A stretch of DNA of 58,584 nt from Nitrospirae bacterium GWB2_47_37 (GCA_001803635.1 MHDU01000022.1:1-58584); one strand, 5' to 3'; positions 33,042 to 41,094 are shown, numbered from the stretch's first letter. Notes: a model not told the origin generated them from the sequence alone. Program-made: numbers and translations.

Positions 33042-35759
33042 TCACTGCTGTATATACGGGCAAAACGCGTACTCATGGCAATTCCGGCAGATATAATCGT
33101 TCAACGGCTTTGCCTTAAAATCGCCTTTACTTATGCCCGCTGCCGCATCTTCAAGAAAACGAAGGGCCGCGATTATATAATCATCGATGCCTTCCTGCCC
33201 TTTGCCCCTTTTGGACGACGGACACCACTTGATATTTATATCCTTAAGCGAATATATCCCTACCCTGTTAACATTGTATCCCTGATGTTTCATCATCGCC
33301 GCGTAAAGGAATAACTGCAAATTCTCATTACCCTCCAGCGCCTGCCTGCAGTTAAGAGACGCTCCCCCTGTCTTGTAATCTATGATCTGAACCGCATCTC
33401 CTATTTTATCGAACCTGTCAATTTTGCCTTTGAGCTTTATGCCTTTTATCGGCTCGCCGGTCAGTGTCCTTTCAACCTCCGTCGAAGCATATCCGTCTTT
33501 CCTTATTTCTACTTCCAAATCGTAAATATCGGGCAGTATTTCCATGAACGTATCCTTTACGATCTTTTTCCAGTAATCATCTATCCTCTTGTCTTTCATG
33601 GATTCGTCTATTACGGATTCCGCCCTATTCCTCAGGTCTTCGATGCCTTTGAACGGCTCCTTTATTATCCTTTCCATTATCTTATGTATGACTGTGCCTA
33701 TGGTGGCCGCCTCAAGCTCGTATTCCTTTACACTCATGGGCTTCAGGCTCAGAATCCTTTCTATAAAAAATTTCCTCGGGCACATCCTGTACGCGTCGAT
33801 ATCCGTAACCCTCAGAAAGGCCGGGGTCCGGCCGCTCACCGCCGAAATCTCCGTTATATGGCCGGAAAAGGATATTCCGCCTTCCCTTACAAGATACTCC
33901 TCTTTTGAAAAGATGCCGGGGATACGTTCTTTGATCTCTTCTCCGGAATATAAAAACGACGACGGAAGGAACATATCGTCGCCGTCCATAAGAGGATACG
34001 ACAAATGAAGGTTCGCTGAAGACCGGAGCAGTCTGTAAAAATCAAAACGCTGCCTGTCTATATATCTCTGGAGATACGAAAAACCGAGCCTTTTCTTGAG
34101 GCTGTCGGGCAGAATATAATCCATTCCGGGACGCCGGGGCATGTCTCCGTCGGTCAACCCTCCGGCGTAAACATATTCCGCGTTCAATCCGGATATTTCG
34201 GATATCTCCATGACCCTTACCCCCGCTCCTTCCGAATCGGCATAGGAAACGTTGAGAATATGGGACAGCATATTTATAAATTCACTCAGGGCAACCGGAT
34301 GCGGGTGCAGCGCTCCTAAAAAAGAGAGCCTTTCGAGAGATTCTCCCGTGGTCCTGCGGATGTCCGCCGGCGATTGATCCGGCGACAATGACATAAAACC
34401 GAAATCGTCTAAAAGTCTCCGGATCAGGCCGGAATAGGTTCCTAAACCTGCTCCTTTTTTAACATCATCGAGCGGCCTGAGCTTTTCAAAAATCCATTTC
34501 ATATCCTTTTCCATATCCGGCCTTTCTCTCATACGGCTGATATCCACCGTCTCGGAGCCGTAACCGATAAAGTCCATCCACGCGCCCTTGCCCGAGACAA
34601 TACCCGACTGCAAAGAAAGGGCAGGCATCCATTTTTTCAGACTGTCCGGGATCTTGCCGAAATATCTCGACGCCAAAAATTGTGAAAACTTAAGTCTCGG
34701 ATAGCCGTCGGCAACCGAATCGAGCAGCGACAAAAGGTCGAGAAACGGCCCGGTCTTTCCCAATGGAGTTCTCTTGGATATGTCGCAAGGTATGCCGTAG
34801 CGATGAAAAACCCTTTCGACCATGCCGGAATATTTGTTAAGATCCGGAAAGGCTACGGCTACATTCTCAAGACGCTTGAATTTTCCGGACACATACAATG
34901 ACTTGATGCTCCTCGCGATGCCCTCAACCTCTTCTTCGACTCCGGGATACGAATAATAAACAAAAGAGGCGATAGGTATTTTCTCATCTTGCCCTTCTTT
35001 TAGATATATCTCCTCGACATCGAAATTTTCTTTCAAGAAACCCGTATATTCCGTTATTAATCCTGTGAAAGAGTCGTCGTACGGAACCGAAATAAATACC
35101 TTATCCGAATGTTGAATTAAAGACTTCAGAAAATTCTTCTCGGCGGTTGTCGGGTCATAAAAACCGTCGAGAATAAGTACGGAATACTTTTCCCCAAACC
35201 CTAAGACCTGATTTAGTGTGTTCACCACATCATCGCTGTCTACAAATCCGTTTCCCTCGCCGGCTTGTTTATATCTTCCGAATATTTCGAGGCTGTCCGT
35301 AATAACCTTCGAAACGGATTCAGGGATATTGAGTTCATGAAATATGCCCTCGAACTTAATCCTCAACGAATCGATATCGAGGTCGGGATAATACAACTTC
35401 AGATCGCTTATAAATTCCCCTACCGCCGATGAAAAGCCGATGCCCTTTCCTGAAACGGCTGAAAGTATAAGGGGTATCAACATACCGTCTATTATCCGCT
35501 TATCGCCCGAACCCGAATACAGCCTCTTGCAATATTGGCTTATTGTTGCCGTCTCAGGAGGGATATAGCATTTGCCTCCCTGCAGATTATGGAATGTTTT
35601 TTGAGCCTCTTTGACGTTTACAGGGGAAGGCGATAAATAGAGGATATTCGAATAATCGTTGCTTATGCCGTATCCTGCGTCGCTTATCGCTTCTTTAAAC
35701 AGGAATCCGGTGATATTTCCAAAGCCCTGAGGTGTATAAAATATTTTGTTCATCGGCAT
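33042..35759 (-). CDS. addB: AddB-like PD-(D/E)XK nuclease with Fe-S cysteines, no Walker A
   Basis: The 905-residue protein resembles AddB/RexB: an inactivated helicase-like N-terminal half (LILDGFYDPTTAEKNFL, VAVAFPDLNKYSGMVERVFHRYGIP), then a C-terminal RecB-family nuclease with VIHKIMERI, IDYKTGGAS and NLQLFLYAAMM. Four cysteines of the iron-staple type are seen: one in RMCPRKFFIERIL and the set CRNCHEYAFC at the very end. The N-terminus lacks the GxxGxGKT loop that many AddB proteins keep. With the AddA-like protein it probably forms a recombination exonuclease. It is shorter than B. subtilis AddB (about 1160). Confidence 0.82.
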   Translation of the reverse strand: MPMNKIFYTPQGFGNITGFLFKEAISDAGYGISNDYSNILYLSPSPVNVKEAQKTFHNLQGGKCYIPPETATISQYCKRLYSGSGDKRIIDGMLIPLILSAVSGKGIGFSSAVGEFISDLKLYYPDLDIDSLRIKFEGIFHELNIPESVSKVITDSLEIFGRYKQAGEGNGFVDSDDVVNTLNQVLGFGEKYSVLILDGFYDPTTAEKNFLKSLIQHSDKVFISVPYDDSFTGLITEYTGFLKENFDVEEIYLKEGQDEKIPIASFVYYSYPGVEEEVEGIARSIKSLYVSGKFKRLENVAVAFPDLNKYSGMVERVFHRYGIPCDISKRTPLGKTGPFLDLLSLLDSVADGYPRLKFSQFLASRYFGKIPDSLKKWMPALSLQSGIVSGKGAWMDFIGYGSETVDISRMRERPDMEKDMKWIFEKLRPLDDVKKGAGLGTYSGLIRRLLDDFGFMSLSPDQSPADIRRTTGESLERLSFLGALHPHPVALSEFINMLSHILNVSYADSEGAGVRVMEISEISGLNAEYVYAGGLTDGDMPRRPGMDYILPDSLKKRLGFSYLQRYIDRQRFDFYRLLRSSANLHLSYPLMDGDDMFLPSSFLYSGEEIKERIPGIFSKEEYLVREGGISFSGHITEISAVSGRTPAFLRVTDIDAYRMCPRKFFIERILSLKPMSVKEYELEAATIGTVIHKIMERIIKEPFKGIEDLRNRAESVIDESMKDKRIDDYWKKIVKDTFMEILPDIYDLEVEIRKDGYASTEVERTLTGEPIKGIKLKGKIDRFDKIGDAVQIIDYKTGGASLNCRQALEGNENLQLFLYAAMMKHQGYNVNRVGIYSLKDINIKWCPSSKRGKGQEGIDDYIIAALRFLEDAAAGISKGDFKAKPLNDYICRNCHEYAFCPYIQQ

Positions 35760-35818
35760 ATGCCCCGGAAATATTGTATTATCCCGCCCTGAAATAATGC
35801 AAATTCAGCATAAAACAG

Positions 35819-35848
35819 TTGAGAATAGGGTATAAATAGCTGTATGAT
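35819..35848 (+). promoter_or_regulatory. Promoter of hpt
   Basis: TTGAGA (35819-35824) and TATGAT (35843-35848) are separated by 18 bases. A GGAGG site precedes the ATG at 35876. Confidence 0.5.
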
Positions 35849-35875
35849 ATAACAACTTCATTACCGGAGGGATTT

Positions 35876-36397
35876 ATGATCACAGGCAAGCCTTTTTTGA
35901 CGACCGAGCAGATTCACGAAAAAGTTATCGAACTCGCGGACAGGATATCGAAAGATTACTCAGGCAAGGAAATACTCGCAATCGGCATCCTGAAAGGATC
36001 GTTCATGTTCTTCGCTGACCTTATCAGGGCGCTTAAGACTCCGGTTACGCTCGACTTTATCATTGCAGCCAGTTATTTGAAAACGACCTCAACCGGCGAG
36101 ATCAAAATACATTACGACATACGGGAAGAGGTAAAAGGAAAACATGTGCTCCTCATAGACGATATAATCGACACGGGCATATCCTTGAATTACATAAGGG
36201 AGCGGATATTGTCGAAAGGGCCGGCAAGCCTCAAGATATGCACGCTTCTCGACAAAAAGGAGCGGAGGGAAACGGACGTGCCTATGGATTATATAGGCTT
36301 CGAAATCCCGAATCAGTTTTTCGTCGGCTACGGCCTCGATTACGACAATAACTACCGGAACCTGCCTTATATAGCGGTTTTCAAAAAGGAAACATAA
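35876..36397 (+). CDS. hpt: Hypoxanthine phosphoribosyltransferase
   Basis: The 173-residue enzyme salvages hypoxanthine or guanine with PRPP. It has the PRPP loop HVLLIDDIIDTGISLNYI, the early LKGSFMFFADLIR flexible-loop region and the C-terminal purine-stacking segment FVGYGLDYDNNYRNLPYI. Length is normal. It follows its own promoter and is separated from queD by a palindromic repeat. Confidence 0.95.
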   Translation: MITGKPFLTTEQIHEKVIELADRISKDYSGKEILAIGILKGSFMFFADLIRALKTPVTLDFIIAASYLKTTSTGEIKIHYDIREEVKGKHVLLIDDIIDTGISLNYIRERILSKGPASLKICTLLDKKERRETDVPMDYIGFEIPNQFFVGYGLDYDNNYRNLPYIAVFKKET

Positions 36398-36401
36398 CAA
36401 C

Positions 36402-36461
36402 AGGCAATAGGCAATGGACGACAGGCTATAGAAAATATTTTTCCCCTATTGCCTATAGCCT
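36402..36461. repeat. Palindromic repeat between hpt and queD
   Basis: AGGCAATAGG (36402-36411) pairs perfectly with CCTATTGCCT (36445-36454), and AGGCTATAG (36423-36431) with CTATAGCCT (36453-36461). The alternating GGCAATAG/GGCTATAG units can form alternative hairpins. Confidence 0.6.
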
Positions 36462-36484
36462 ATCGCCTAAAATCGGAGGGCTTT

Positions 36485-36859
36485 ATGTATAAATTAATGA
36501 TAGAGACTTCTTTTGCCTCGGCCCATCAGTTAAGGGGATATAAAGGGAAATGCGAAAACCTGCACGGTCATAACTGGAAGGTTCAGGCATATGTAACGGC
36601 AAAAAAACTCAATGATATAGACATCGCCATAGATTTCCACGACCTGAAGAGAATAACCAACGATATCGTCTCGCAGCTCGACCATAAATGCCTTAACGAT
36701 ATATTTCCGTTTACCGAAAAAAATCCGTCGTCCGAGAATATAGCCGTATGGATATTCGAATCGCTGAGAGAAAAACTTGCCGGATATGAAAATGTAGCGG
36801 TCTCATCGATAACGGTATGGGAATCCGATACCGCGTCCGCAACATATTATGAAGAATAA
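36485..36859 (+). CDS. queD: 6-carboxy-tetrahydropterin synthase (QueD/PTPS family)
   Basis: Starting at ATG 36485 after CGGAGGG, the 124-residue protein has the zinc histidines His14, His27 and His29 and the catalytic Cys23 in KCENLHGHNW, plus the QLDHKCLND segment and the PSSENIAVWIF helix. QueD makes 6-carboxytetrahydropterin for queuosine and other 7-deazaguanines. QueC, QueE and QueF are not in the window. Confidence 0.92.
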   Translation: MYKLMIETSFASAHQLRGYKGKCENLHGHNWKVQAYVTAKKLNDIDIAIDFHDLKRITNDIVSQLDHKCLNDIFPFTEKNPSSENIAVWIFESLREKLAGYENVAVSSITVWESDTASATYYEE

Positions 36860-36870
36860 GGAGAATTTAA

Positions 36871-38208
36871 TTGGATATAAAATTTGCGATAAAACTTCTT
36901 GAGACAGCCCTATCCAAAGGCGCCGACGAGGCCGAGGTTTATATAAAGGCGTCAAAGAGCCTGAACATAGAGGTAAAGGAACAGAAAATCGAAGCGTTGG
37001 AATCGTCCATGACTGCCGGCTACTCTATCCGGGTTATTAAGGACAAACGGCTCGGCTTTTCTTATTCCACTGACCCGCGCGACTCGGACAGGGTTGCCGA
37101 AAACGCGATTGAGGCTGCGAAATATACGGAGCCCGATGATTATTTGGGATTGCCTACGCAAAGCAATGACCTGCCTCACGTCGAAATATTCGACGATAAT
37201 ATAGTCTCGCTGTCGGAGGATGAAGCAATACGCCGTACGCTCTTAATCGAAGAATCGGCCTTTAAGGAAGATAAACGGATAAAAAAGATCAGGAAGGCAT
37301 CCGGAAGCTTCAGCACCGGCGATACTTATATCGTAAATTCTCACGGCGTCAATGTACATTACAAATCCACCGGATGTTCAGCCCAGATAATGGCAATAGC
37401 CGAAGAAGGCGGCGAAAGCCAGATGGGCTGGGACTATGAAGGAAACAGATATTTAAAAAACGTATCCTTCGAGCAGGTCGGCAGGAATGCGGCACGCCGG
37501 ACAGCGCAGCTCCTCGGATCTCGAAAAATAAATCCTGTTAAGGGATTCGTCCTGCTCGACAATTCAGTTGCCGGAGAATTTTTGGGCATCCTTTCGCCGT
37601 CTCTTTCTTCGGAATCCGTTCAGAAAAAAAAATCCATGCTCGCCGGCAAAACCGGACAACGGGTATTGTGCGACAAACTCAATATCATAGACAGCGGACT
37701 GCTTGACGGAAGGCTCGGAAGCAAACCCGCCGACGCGGAAGGCGCCGCGACCGGCCGCAAGGCCTTAATCGAAATGGGAGTATTAAGCGGCTTTCTATAC
37801 AATACCTATACCGCTAAAAAAGACGGCGTAAGATCCACAGGCAACGCGGCAAGGGGCGGTTTTACAGGCATGCCGTCCGTAGGTCCCACAAATCTTTATA
37901 TAGAACCGATATCGAAAGAGCATGAAGCCGATTTCGGAGCAATCATCAAAACAATAGACAAGGGTCTTTATGTTATAGAAACCATGGGGATGCATACCGC
38001 GAACCCCATTTCGGGCGAGTTCTCTGTCGGTGCGTCGGGCTTATGGATAGAAAACGGAGAGATAAAATATCCGGTCAAAGAGGCCGTTATTTCAGGCACA
38101 GTCCTCGACATGTTTAAAAACGTAGTTATGGTTGGCGACGACCTGAGATTTTATGGTAATATAGGCTCTCCAAGCCTTTTGATAGAAGGAATCGACATCA
38201 GCGGATAA
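36871..38208 (+). CDS. pmbA: TldD/PmbA-family metalloprotease-like protein (PmbA/TldE type)
   Basis: The 445-residue protein starts at TTG 36871. Its N-terminal domain (GADEAEVYIKASKSLNIEVKEQKIEALESS) and C-terminal part (SGLLDGRLGSKPADAEGAATGRK, GDDLRFYGNIGSPSLLIEG) are those of PmbA/TldE. It lacks the HExxxH zinc motif of TldD, as expected for the PmbA partner. TldD/TldE together degrade flexible peptides and process microcins. A TldD gene is not adjacent. Confidence 0.88.
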   Translation: MDIKFAIKLLETALSKGADEAEVYIKASKSLNIEVKEQKIEALESSMTAGYSIRVIKDKRLGFSYSTDPRDSDRVAENAIEAAKYTEPDDYLGLPTQSNDLPHVEIFDDNIVSLSEDEAIRRTLLIEESAFKEDKRIKKIRKASGSFSTGDTYIVNSHGVNVHYKSTGCSAQIMAIAEEGGESQMGWDYEGNRYLKNVSFEQVGRNAARRTAQLLGSRKINPVKGFVLLDNSVAGEFLGILSPSLSSESVQKKKSMLAGKTGQRVLCDKLNIIDSGLLDGRLGSKPADAEGAATGRKALIEMGVLSGFLYNTYTAKKDGVRSTGNAARGGFTGMPSVGPTNLYIEPISKEHEADFGAIIKTIDKGLYVIETMGMHTANPISGEFSVGASGLWIENGEIKYPVKEAVISGTVLDMFKNVVMVGDDLRFYGNIGSPSLLIEGIDISG

Positions 38209-38235
38209 GAACTATTTCAGCAGGAGGTTTTTTAA

Positions 38236-39393
38236 ATGGACTACTTTTTGACCGAGGAACAGCAGATGATTCGCGACCTTGCGCGCCAAATTGCGGAAGA
38301 AAAGATTGTGCCTGTAAGGGCGGAACTCGATGAAAAAAATGAATATCCGTGGGAAGTAATAAAGACACTTGCCCAGTCGGACATGATAGGGCTTTTCATA
38401 CCCGAAGAATACGGAGGTCTCGGCAAAGGCTGTCTCGAACTCTGCATAGCGGTCGAAGAACTTTCACGTGCATGCGTGGGAGTATCTACCACATACGCCG
38501 CAAACGCGCTCGGCACATATCCGATACTTCTTTTCGGCACCGACGAGCAGAAAAAGAAATATCTTCCCGACATCGCAGCAGGCAAAAGGCTGGTTGCATT
38601 CGGATTGACGGAGGCTAACGCAGGAAGCGACGCGGGCGGGATACAGACCACGGCAAAACTCGAAGGCAATGAATACGTCTTAAACGGCACAAAACAATGG
38701 ATCACAAACGGCGGAGAGGCCGAGATATACACCATCATCGCAATAACCGACAAGGCAAAAGGGCCGAGGGGCGCATCCGCGTTCGTCGTTGAAAAAGGCA
38801 CGCCCGGCTTCACCTTCGGGAAAAAAGAAAACAAAATGGGCATCAGGGCGTCATCCACAAGGGAACTGATATTCGACAACTGCAGGATCCCTAAAGAAAA
38901 TATTCTCGGCAAAGAAGGCATGGGCTTTATCGTAGCGATGAAGACCCTCGACTCTTCAAGGACAGGCGTAGGCGCTCAGGGATTAGGCGTCGCGCAGGGC
39001 GCATACGAAGAAGCCGTGAAGTTCGCGCGTCAGAGGCACCAGTTCGGACATCCAATCATAAGCTTTCAGGCAATACAGCACATGCTCGCGGATATGGCCA
39101 TCGAGATAGAGGCTGCTCGGGCGCTCATCTATTCGGTCGCAAGATACGTTGACAGCGGCGCAAAGGATGTATCAAAGCCTTCGGCAATGGCAAAGACTTT
39201 CGGAACAGATGTGGGAATGAAAGTTACCACTAATGCAGTTCAGGTAATGGGCGGCTCAGGATACATGAAGGAATATCCCGTCGAAAAGATGATGAGGGAC
39301 GCGAAGATACTCCAGATATACGAAGGCACGAACCAGATACAGAGAAACGTCATCGGACAGGAAATAATCAAAGAAGCGGCGAGAAATAAATAG
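38236..39393 (+). CDS. Acyl-CoA dehydrogenase (short-chain/butyryl type)
   Basis: The 385-residue flavoenzyme has the full family pattern: YFLTEEQQMIRDLARQIAEE, FGLTEANAGSDAGGIQTTA, KQWITNGGEAEIYTI, RQFGHP-type RQRHQFGHPIISFQAIQ and the C-terminal YEGTNQIQRNVIGQEI with the catalytic Glu. It oxidises acyl-CoA to enoyl-CoA, passing electrons to ETF. No etfAB is adjacent. A strong hairpin lies ten bases after its stop, and a diverged second copy of its last 42 bases occurs 1.66 kb downstream. Confidence 0.95.
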   Translation: MDYFLTEEQQMIRDLARQIAEEKIVPVRAELDEKNEYPWEVIKTLAQSDMIGLFIPEEYGGLGKGCLELCIAVEELSRACVGVSTTYAANALGTYPILLFGTDEQKKKYLPDIAAGKRLVAFGLTEANAGSDAGGIQTTAKLEGNEYVLNGTKQWITNGGEAEIYTIIAITDKAKGPRGASAFVVEKGTPGFTFGKKENKMGIRASSTRELIFDNCRIPKENILGKEGMGFIVAMKTLDSSRTGVGAQGLGVAQGAYEEAVKFARQRHQFGHPIISFQAIQHMLADMAIEIEAARALIYSVARYVDSGAKDVSKPSAMAKTFGTDVGMKVTTNAVQVMGGSGYMKEYPVEKMMRDAKILQIYEGTNQIQRNVIGQEIIKEAARNK

Positions 39394-39402
39394 ACCTTAT
39401 GC

Positions 39403-39435
39403 GTGCAACTGATAAGCACGGCTTATCAGTTGCAC
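39403..39435. repeat. Perfect 15-base-pair hairpin after the acyl-CoA dehydrogenase gene
   Basis: GTGCAACTGATAAGC (39403-39417) and GCTTATCAGTTGCAC (39421-39435) pair fully around a three-base loop. No T-run follows, so it is not a typical terminator. It marks the left edge of the toxin-antitoxin island. Confidence 0.65.
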
Positions 39436-39504
39436 ATGCAAAGAAACAATTATACCATCCTGCCTTGTAGTCCATATTATTGCACTTCCTAAAAAATAGA
39501 ATGC

Positions 39505-39533
39505 TTGCCGTTTAACGCGTAGCGTTATATAAT
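39505..39533 (+). promoter_or_regulatory. higBA promoter with operator in the spacer
   Basis: TTGCCG (39505-39510), a 17-base spacer and a perfect TATAAT (39528-39533). Most of the spacer is the palindrome TAACGC-GTA-GCGTTA (39513-39527), a good HigA operator. The -10 box ends seven bases before the GTG start, implying a leaderless or nearly leaderless mRNA. Confidence 0.7.
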
Positions 39534-39540
39534 AAACTAC

Positions 39541-39822
39541 GTGATAAAATCATTCAAAGACAGAGAAACAGAAAAAATATATAAAAGAGAAATATCAGGC
39601 AGGTTGCCGAGAGATATTCAGCAGGTTGCTTTAAGAAAATTGCGTATGATAAATAATGCTAAAAATATCGGCGACTTGAAAATACCGCCGGCAAACAGAC
39701 TGGAAAAATTAAGAGGCGACAGGGAAGGACAGCATAGTATCAGAATCAATGATCAATGGCGCATCTGTTTCAAGTGGCAGGCAGGAGATGCGTATGAGGT
39801 AGAAATAACGGATTATCATTAG
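39541..39822 (+). CDS. higB: HigB/RelE-family toxin
   Basis: The 93-residue protein starts at GTG 39541 with MIKSFKDRETEKIY, the usual HigB beginning, and continues LRKLRMINNAKNIGDLKIPPANRLEKLRGDREGQHSIRINDQWRICFKW, the mRNA-interferase core. HigB cleaves mRNA on the ribosome. As in most hig loci the toxin comes first and the antitoxin follows, here 16 bases later. No ribosome-binding site precedes the start. Confidence 0.93.
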   Translation: MIKSFKDRETEKIYKREISGRLPRDIQQVALRKLRMINNAKNIGDLKIPPANRLEKLRGDREGQHSIRINDQWRICFKWQAGDAYEVEITDYH

Positions 39823-39838
39823 AAGAGAGGAGAGAGTT

Positions 39839-40141
39839 ATGAAAAAGAAGTTACATCCCGTACATCCGGGCGAAGTGCTTTGGGAAGAATTTCTCAAGCC
39901 GATGGGGATAAGCCAAAACAGGCTTGCCGTTAATATCGGCGTGCCGCCGCGGAGGATTAACGAGATAGTCCTCGGCAAGCGCGGAATTACCGCAGATACC
40001 GCCCTTAGACTCGCAAAGTTTTTTGGAGCATCTGCCGAATTTTGGCTTGGACTGCAATCGCAGTATGATTTAGATGTTACTGCAGAGGAACTCGGCGAAC
40101 GACTGGAACAGGAAGTAAGGGCGTATGCAAACGCTGTATAA
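39839..40141 (+). CDS. higA: HigA antitoxin, XRE helix-turn-helix
   Basis: The 100-residue protein has HPGEVLWEEFLKPMGISQNRLA at the N-terminus, helix-turn-helix LAVNIGVPPRRINEIVLGKRGIT, and the typical ADTALRLAKFFGASAEFWLGLQ. It should neutralise HigB and bind the palindrome in the hig promoter. GAGGAGAGAG precedes its ATG, in contrast to the toxin gene. Confidence 0.94.
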   Translation: MKKKLHPVHPGEVLWEEFLKPMGISQNRLAVNIGVPPRRINEIVLGKRGITADTALRLAKFFGASAEFWLGLQSQYDLDVTAEELGERLEQEVRAYANAV

Positions 40142-40221
40142 ATCATGTAAAATTTTTCAAAAGGCAACGCCTCAGCGTATGATAGTATTTTGGTCATAAA
40201 GGGAGAAAATACCAAGGTGGC

Positions 40222-40249
40222 ATATTAAATGTTAGGGAGCGTTTAATAT
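40222..40249. repeat. Inverted repeat just before the small membrane-protein gene
   Basis: ATATTAAA (40222-40229) and TTTAATAT (40242-40249) are perfect arms; the loop carries TTAGGGAGCG, which includes the probable ribosome site. The second arm touches the ATG at 40250, so the structure could control translation or be an operator. Confidence 0.45.
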
Positions 40250-40441
40250 ATGTTCGATTACATAATGAAAAATAAAGAATGGATATTCTCCGGTATGGGT
40301 GTATCGTTAGTTGGCATAGTTTTCTTGGTTTTTAAGTATTTCTGGCATAAGAATCATAAAATAGAAACCATCACGAGTACTTCCACCAGCCCTCAAACAC
40401 CTACCACAAATAAAAATTTAGAAGGGGACGGTTCTATTTAA
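40250..40441 (+). CDS. Small single-span membrane protein
   Basis: The 63-residue protein has a short polar start, one transmembrane segment (WIFSGMGVSLVGIVFLVFKYFW, about 11-32), a few basic residues and a Ser/Thr/Pro-rich tail (ETITSTSTSPQTPTTNKN). The NKEWIFSG-type membrane anchor is familiar from small bacterial proteins and from the ends of some defence effectors, but I do not recognise this one as a family. It lies between HigBA and BrnTA. Function unknown. Confidence 0.55.
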   Translation: MFDYIMKNKEWIFSGMGVSLVGIVFLVFKYFWHKNHKIETITSTSTSPQTPTTNKNLEGDGSI

Positions 40442-40463
40442 ATGATTAAATCGCTAAAACTTT

Positions 40464-40490
40464 AATAGGGACAGCGACCATTTTATTCTT
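40464..40490. repeat. Fragment of a GGGACAG-type repeat
   Basis: TAATAGGGACAGCGACCATT begins near 40464 and shares the AGGGACAG core with the nested palindrome at 27465-27554. It stands alone without its partner arm, suggesting a remnant. Confidence 0.35.
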
Positions 40491-40503
40491 CCATACTTTT
40501 ATA

Positions 40504-40532
40504 TTGTTTTTTTGCCATATCTATAGTATATT
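40504..40532 (+). promoter_or_regulatory. brnTA promoter
   Basis: TTGTTT (40504-40509), 17-base spacer and TATATT (40527-40532). The transcript would start at about 40539, the second of two in-frame ATG codons, so translation of BrnT is probably leaderless and starts there and not at 40533. Confidence 0.5.
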
Positions 40533-40538
40533 ATGTTT

Positions 40539-40826
40539 ATGAACAAAACCCGCTTTGAATGGGATGAGGAGAAAGACAGGGAGAACCAAGCTAAACATAA
40601 TGTTTCTTTTGCGGCGGCACAACACGCTTTTCTTGACCCTAAACGTGTCATAGTCGAAGATGTTAACCATAGTTCAGAGGAAGAACGATTCTATTGTATA
40701 GGCCGCATCGGCGACGGCATCATGACCGTCAGGTTTACTTATAGAGGGAATACCATCCGCATCTATGGTGCGGGATATTGGAGAAAAGGAAGGAGGATAT
40801 ATGAAGACCAAAATAAAATACACTGA
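40539..40826 (+). CDS. brnT: BrnT-family toxin
   Basis: The 95-residue protein begins MNKTRFEWDEEKDRENQAKHNVSFAAAQHAF, the BrnT signature, and continues RFYCIGRIGDGIMTVRFTYRGNTIRIYGAGYW with the RelE-like ribonuclease core. It is first in the pair and overlaps brnA by 26 bases. An ATG six bases upstream (40533) is in frame but abuts the -10 box. Confidence 0.92.
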   Translation: MNKTRFEWDEEKDRENQAKHNVSFAAAQHAFLDPKRVIVEDVNHSSEEERFYCIGRIGDGIMTVRFTYRGNTIRIYGAGYWRKGRRIYEDQNKIH

Positions 40827-41040
40827 CGAACCGATGGGCGAGTTGAGAGTTATTAAAGATTTTCTTCCTCCGCCGGAGCAACTGGTCTTAAAAGAAGAAA
40901 ATATTAAAGTAACGATTGCCTTAAAAAAAGCAAGCGTTGAATTCTTCAAAAAAGAGGCGAAGAAACATCATACCTCGTATCAAAAAATGATCAGACAGGT
41001 TATAGACTGGTATGCCTTACATTATAAAAAGAGCGCCTAA
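40801..41040 (+). CDS. brnA: BrnA-family antitoxin
   Basis: The 79-residue protein starts at ATG 40801 after GGAGG inside the brnT end. It has a disordered start (YTDEPMGELRVIKDFLPPPEQLV) and a C-terminal RHH domain (KVTIALKKASVEFFKKEAKKHHTSYQKMIRQVIDWYA). BrnA binds BrnT and represses the operon. Twelve bases after its stop begins the duplicated acyl-CoA dehydrogenase end. Confidence 0.92.
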   Translation: MKTKIKYTDEPMGELRVIKDFLPPPEQLVLKEENIKVTIALKKASVEFFKKEAKKHHTSYQKMIRQVIDWYALHYKKSA

Positions 41041-41052
41041 CATTTCATGCTC

Positions 41053-41094
41053 ATGGGACAGAAAATAATCAAAGAGGCCGCAAAGAGAAAATAA
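41053..41094 (+). pseudogene. Remnant of an acyl-CoA dehydrogenase 3-prime end
   Basis: The 42 bases read MGQKIIKEAAKRK then TAA, against IGQEIIKEAARNK then TAG at the end of the gene at 39393. The two stretches match at 32 of 42 positions and many differences fall in third codon positions. The rest of the second copy is absent. A perfect terminator follows six bases later. This is either the tail of a lost paralogue or the original gene end displaced by an insertion. Confidence 0.7.

Noticed and set aside
39403-39435. Hairpin after the acyl-CoA dehydrogenase gene as an integron attC site
   Set aside because: It is a perfect 15-pair stem with a three-base loop and lacks the paired R/L boxes and extrahelical bases of attC; no integrase is present.
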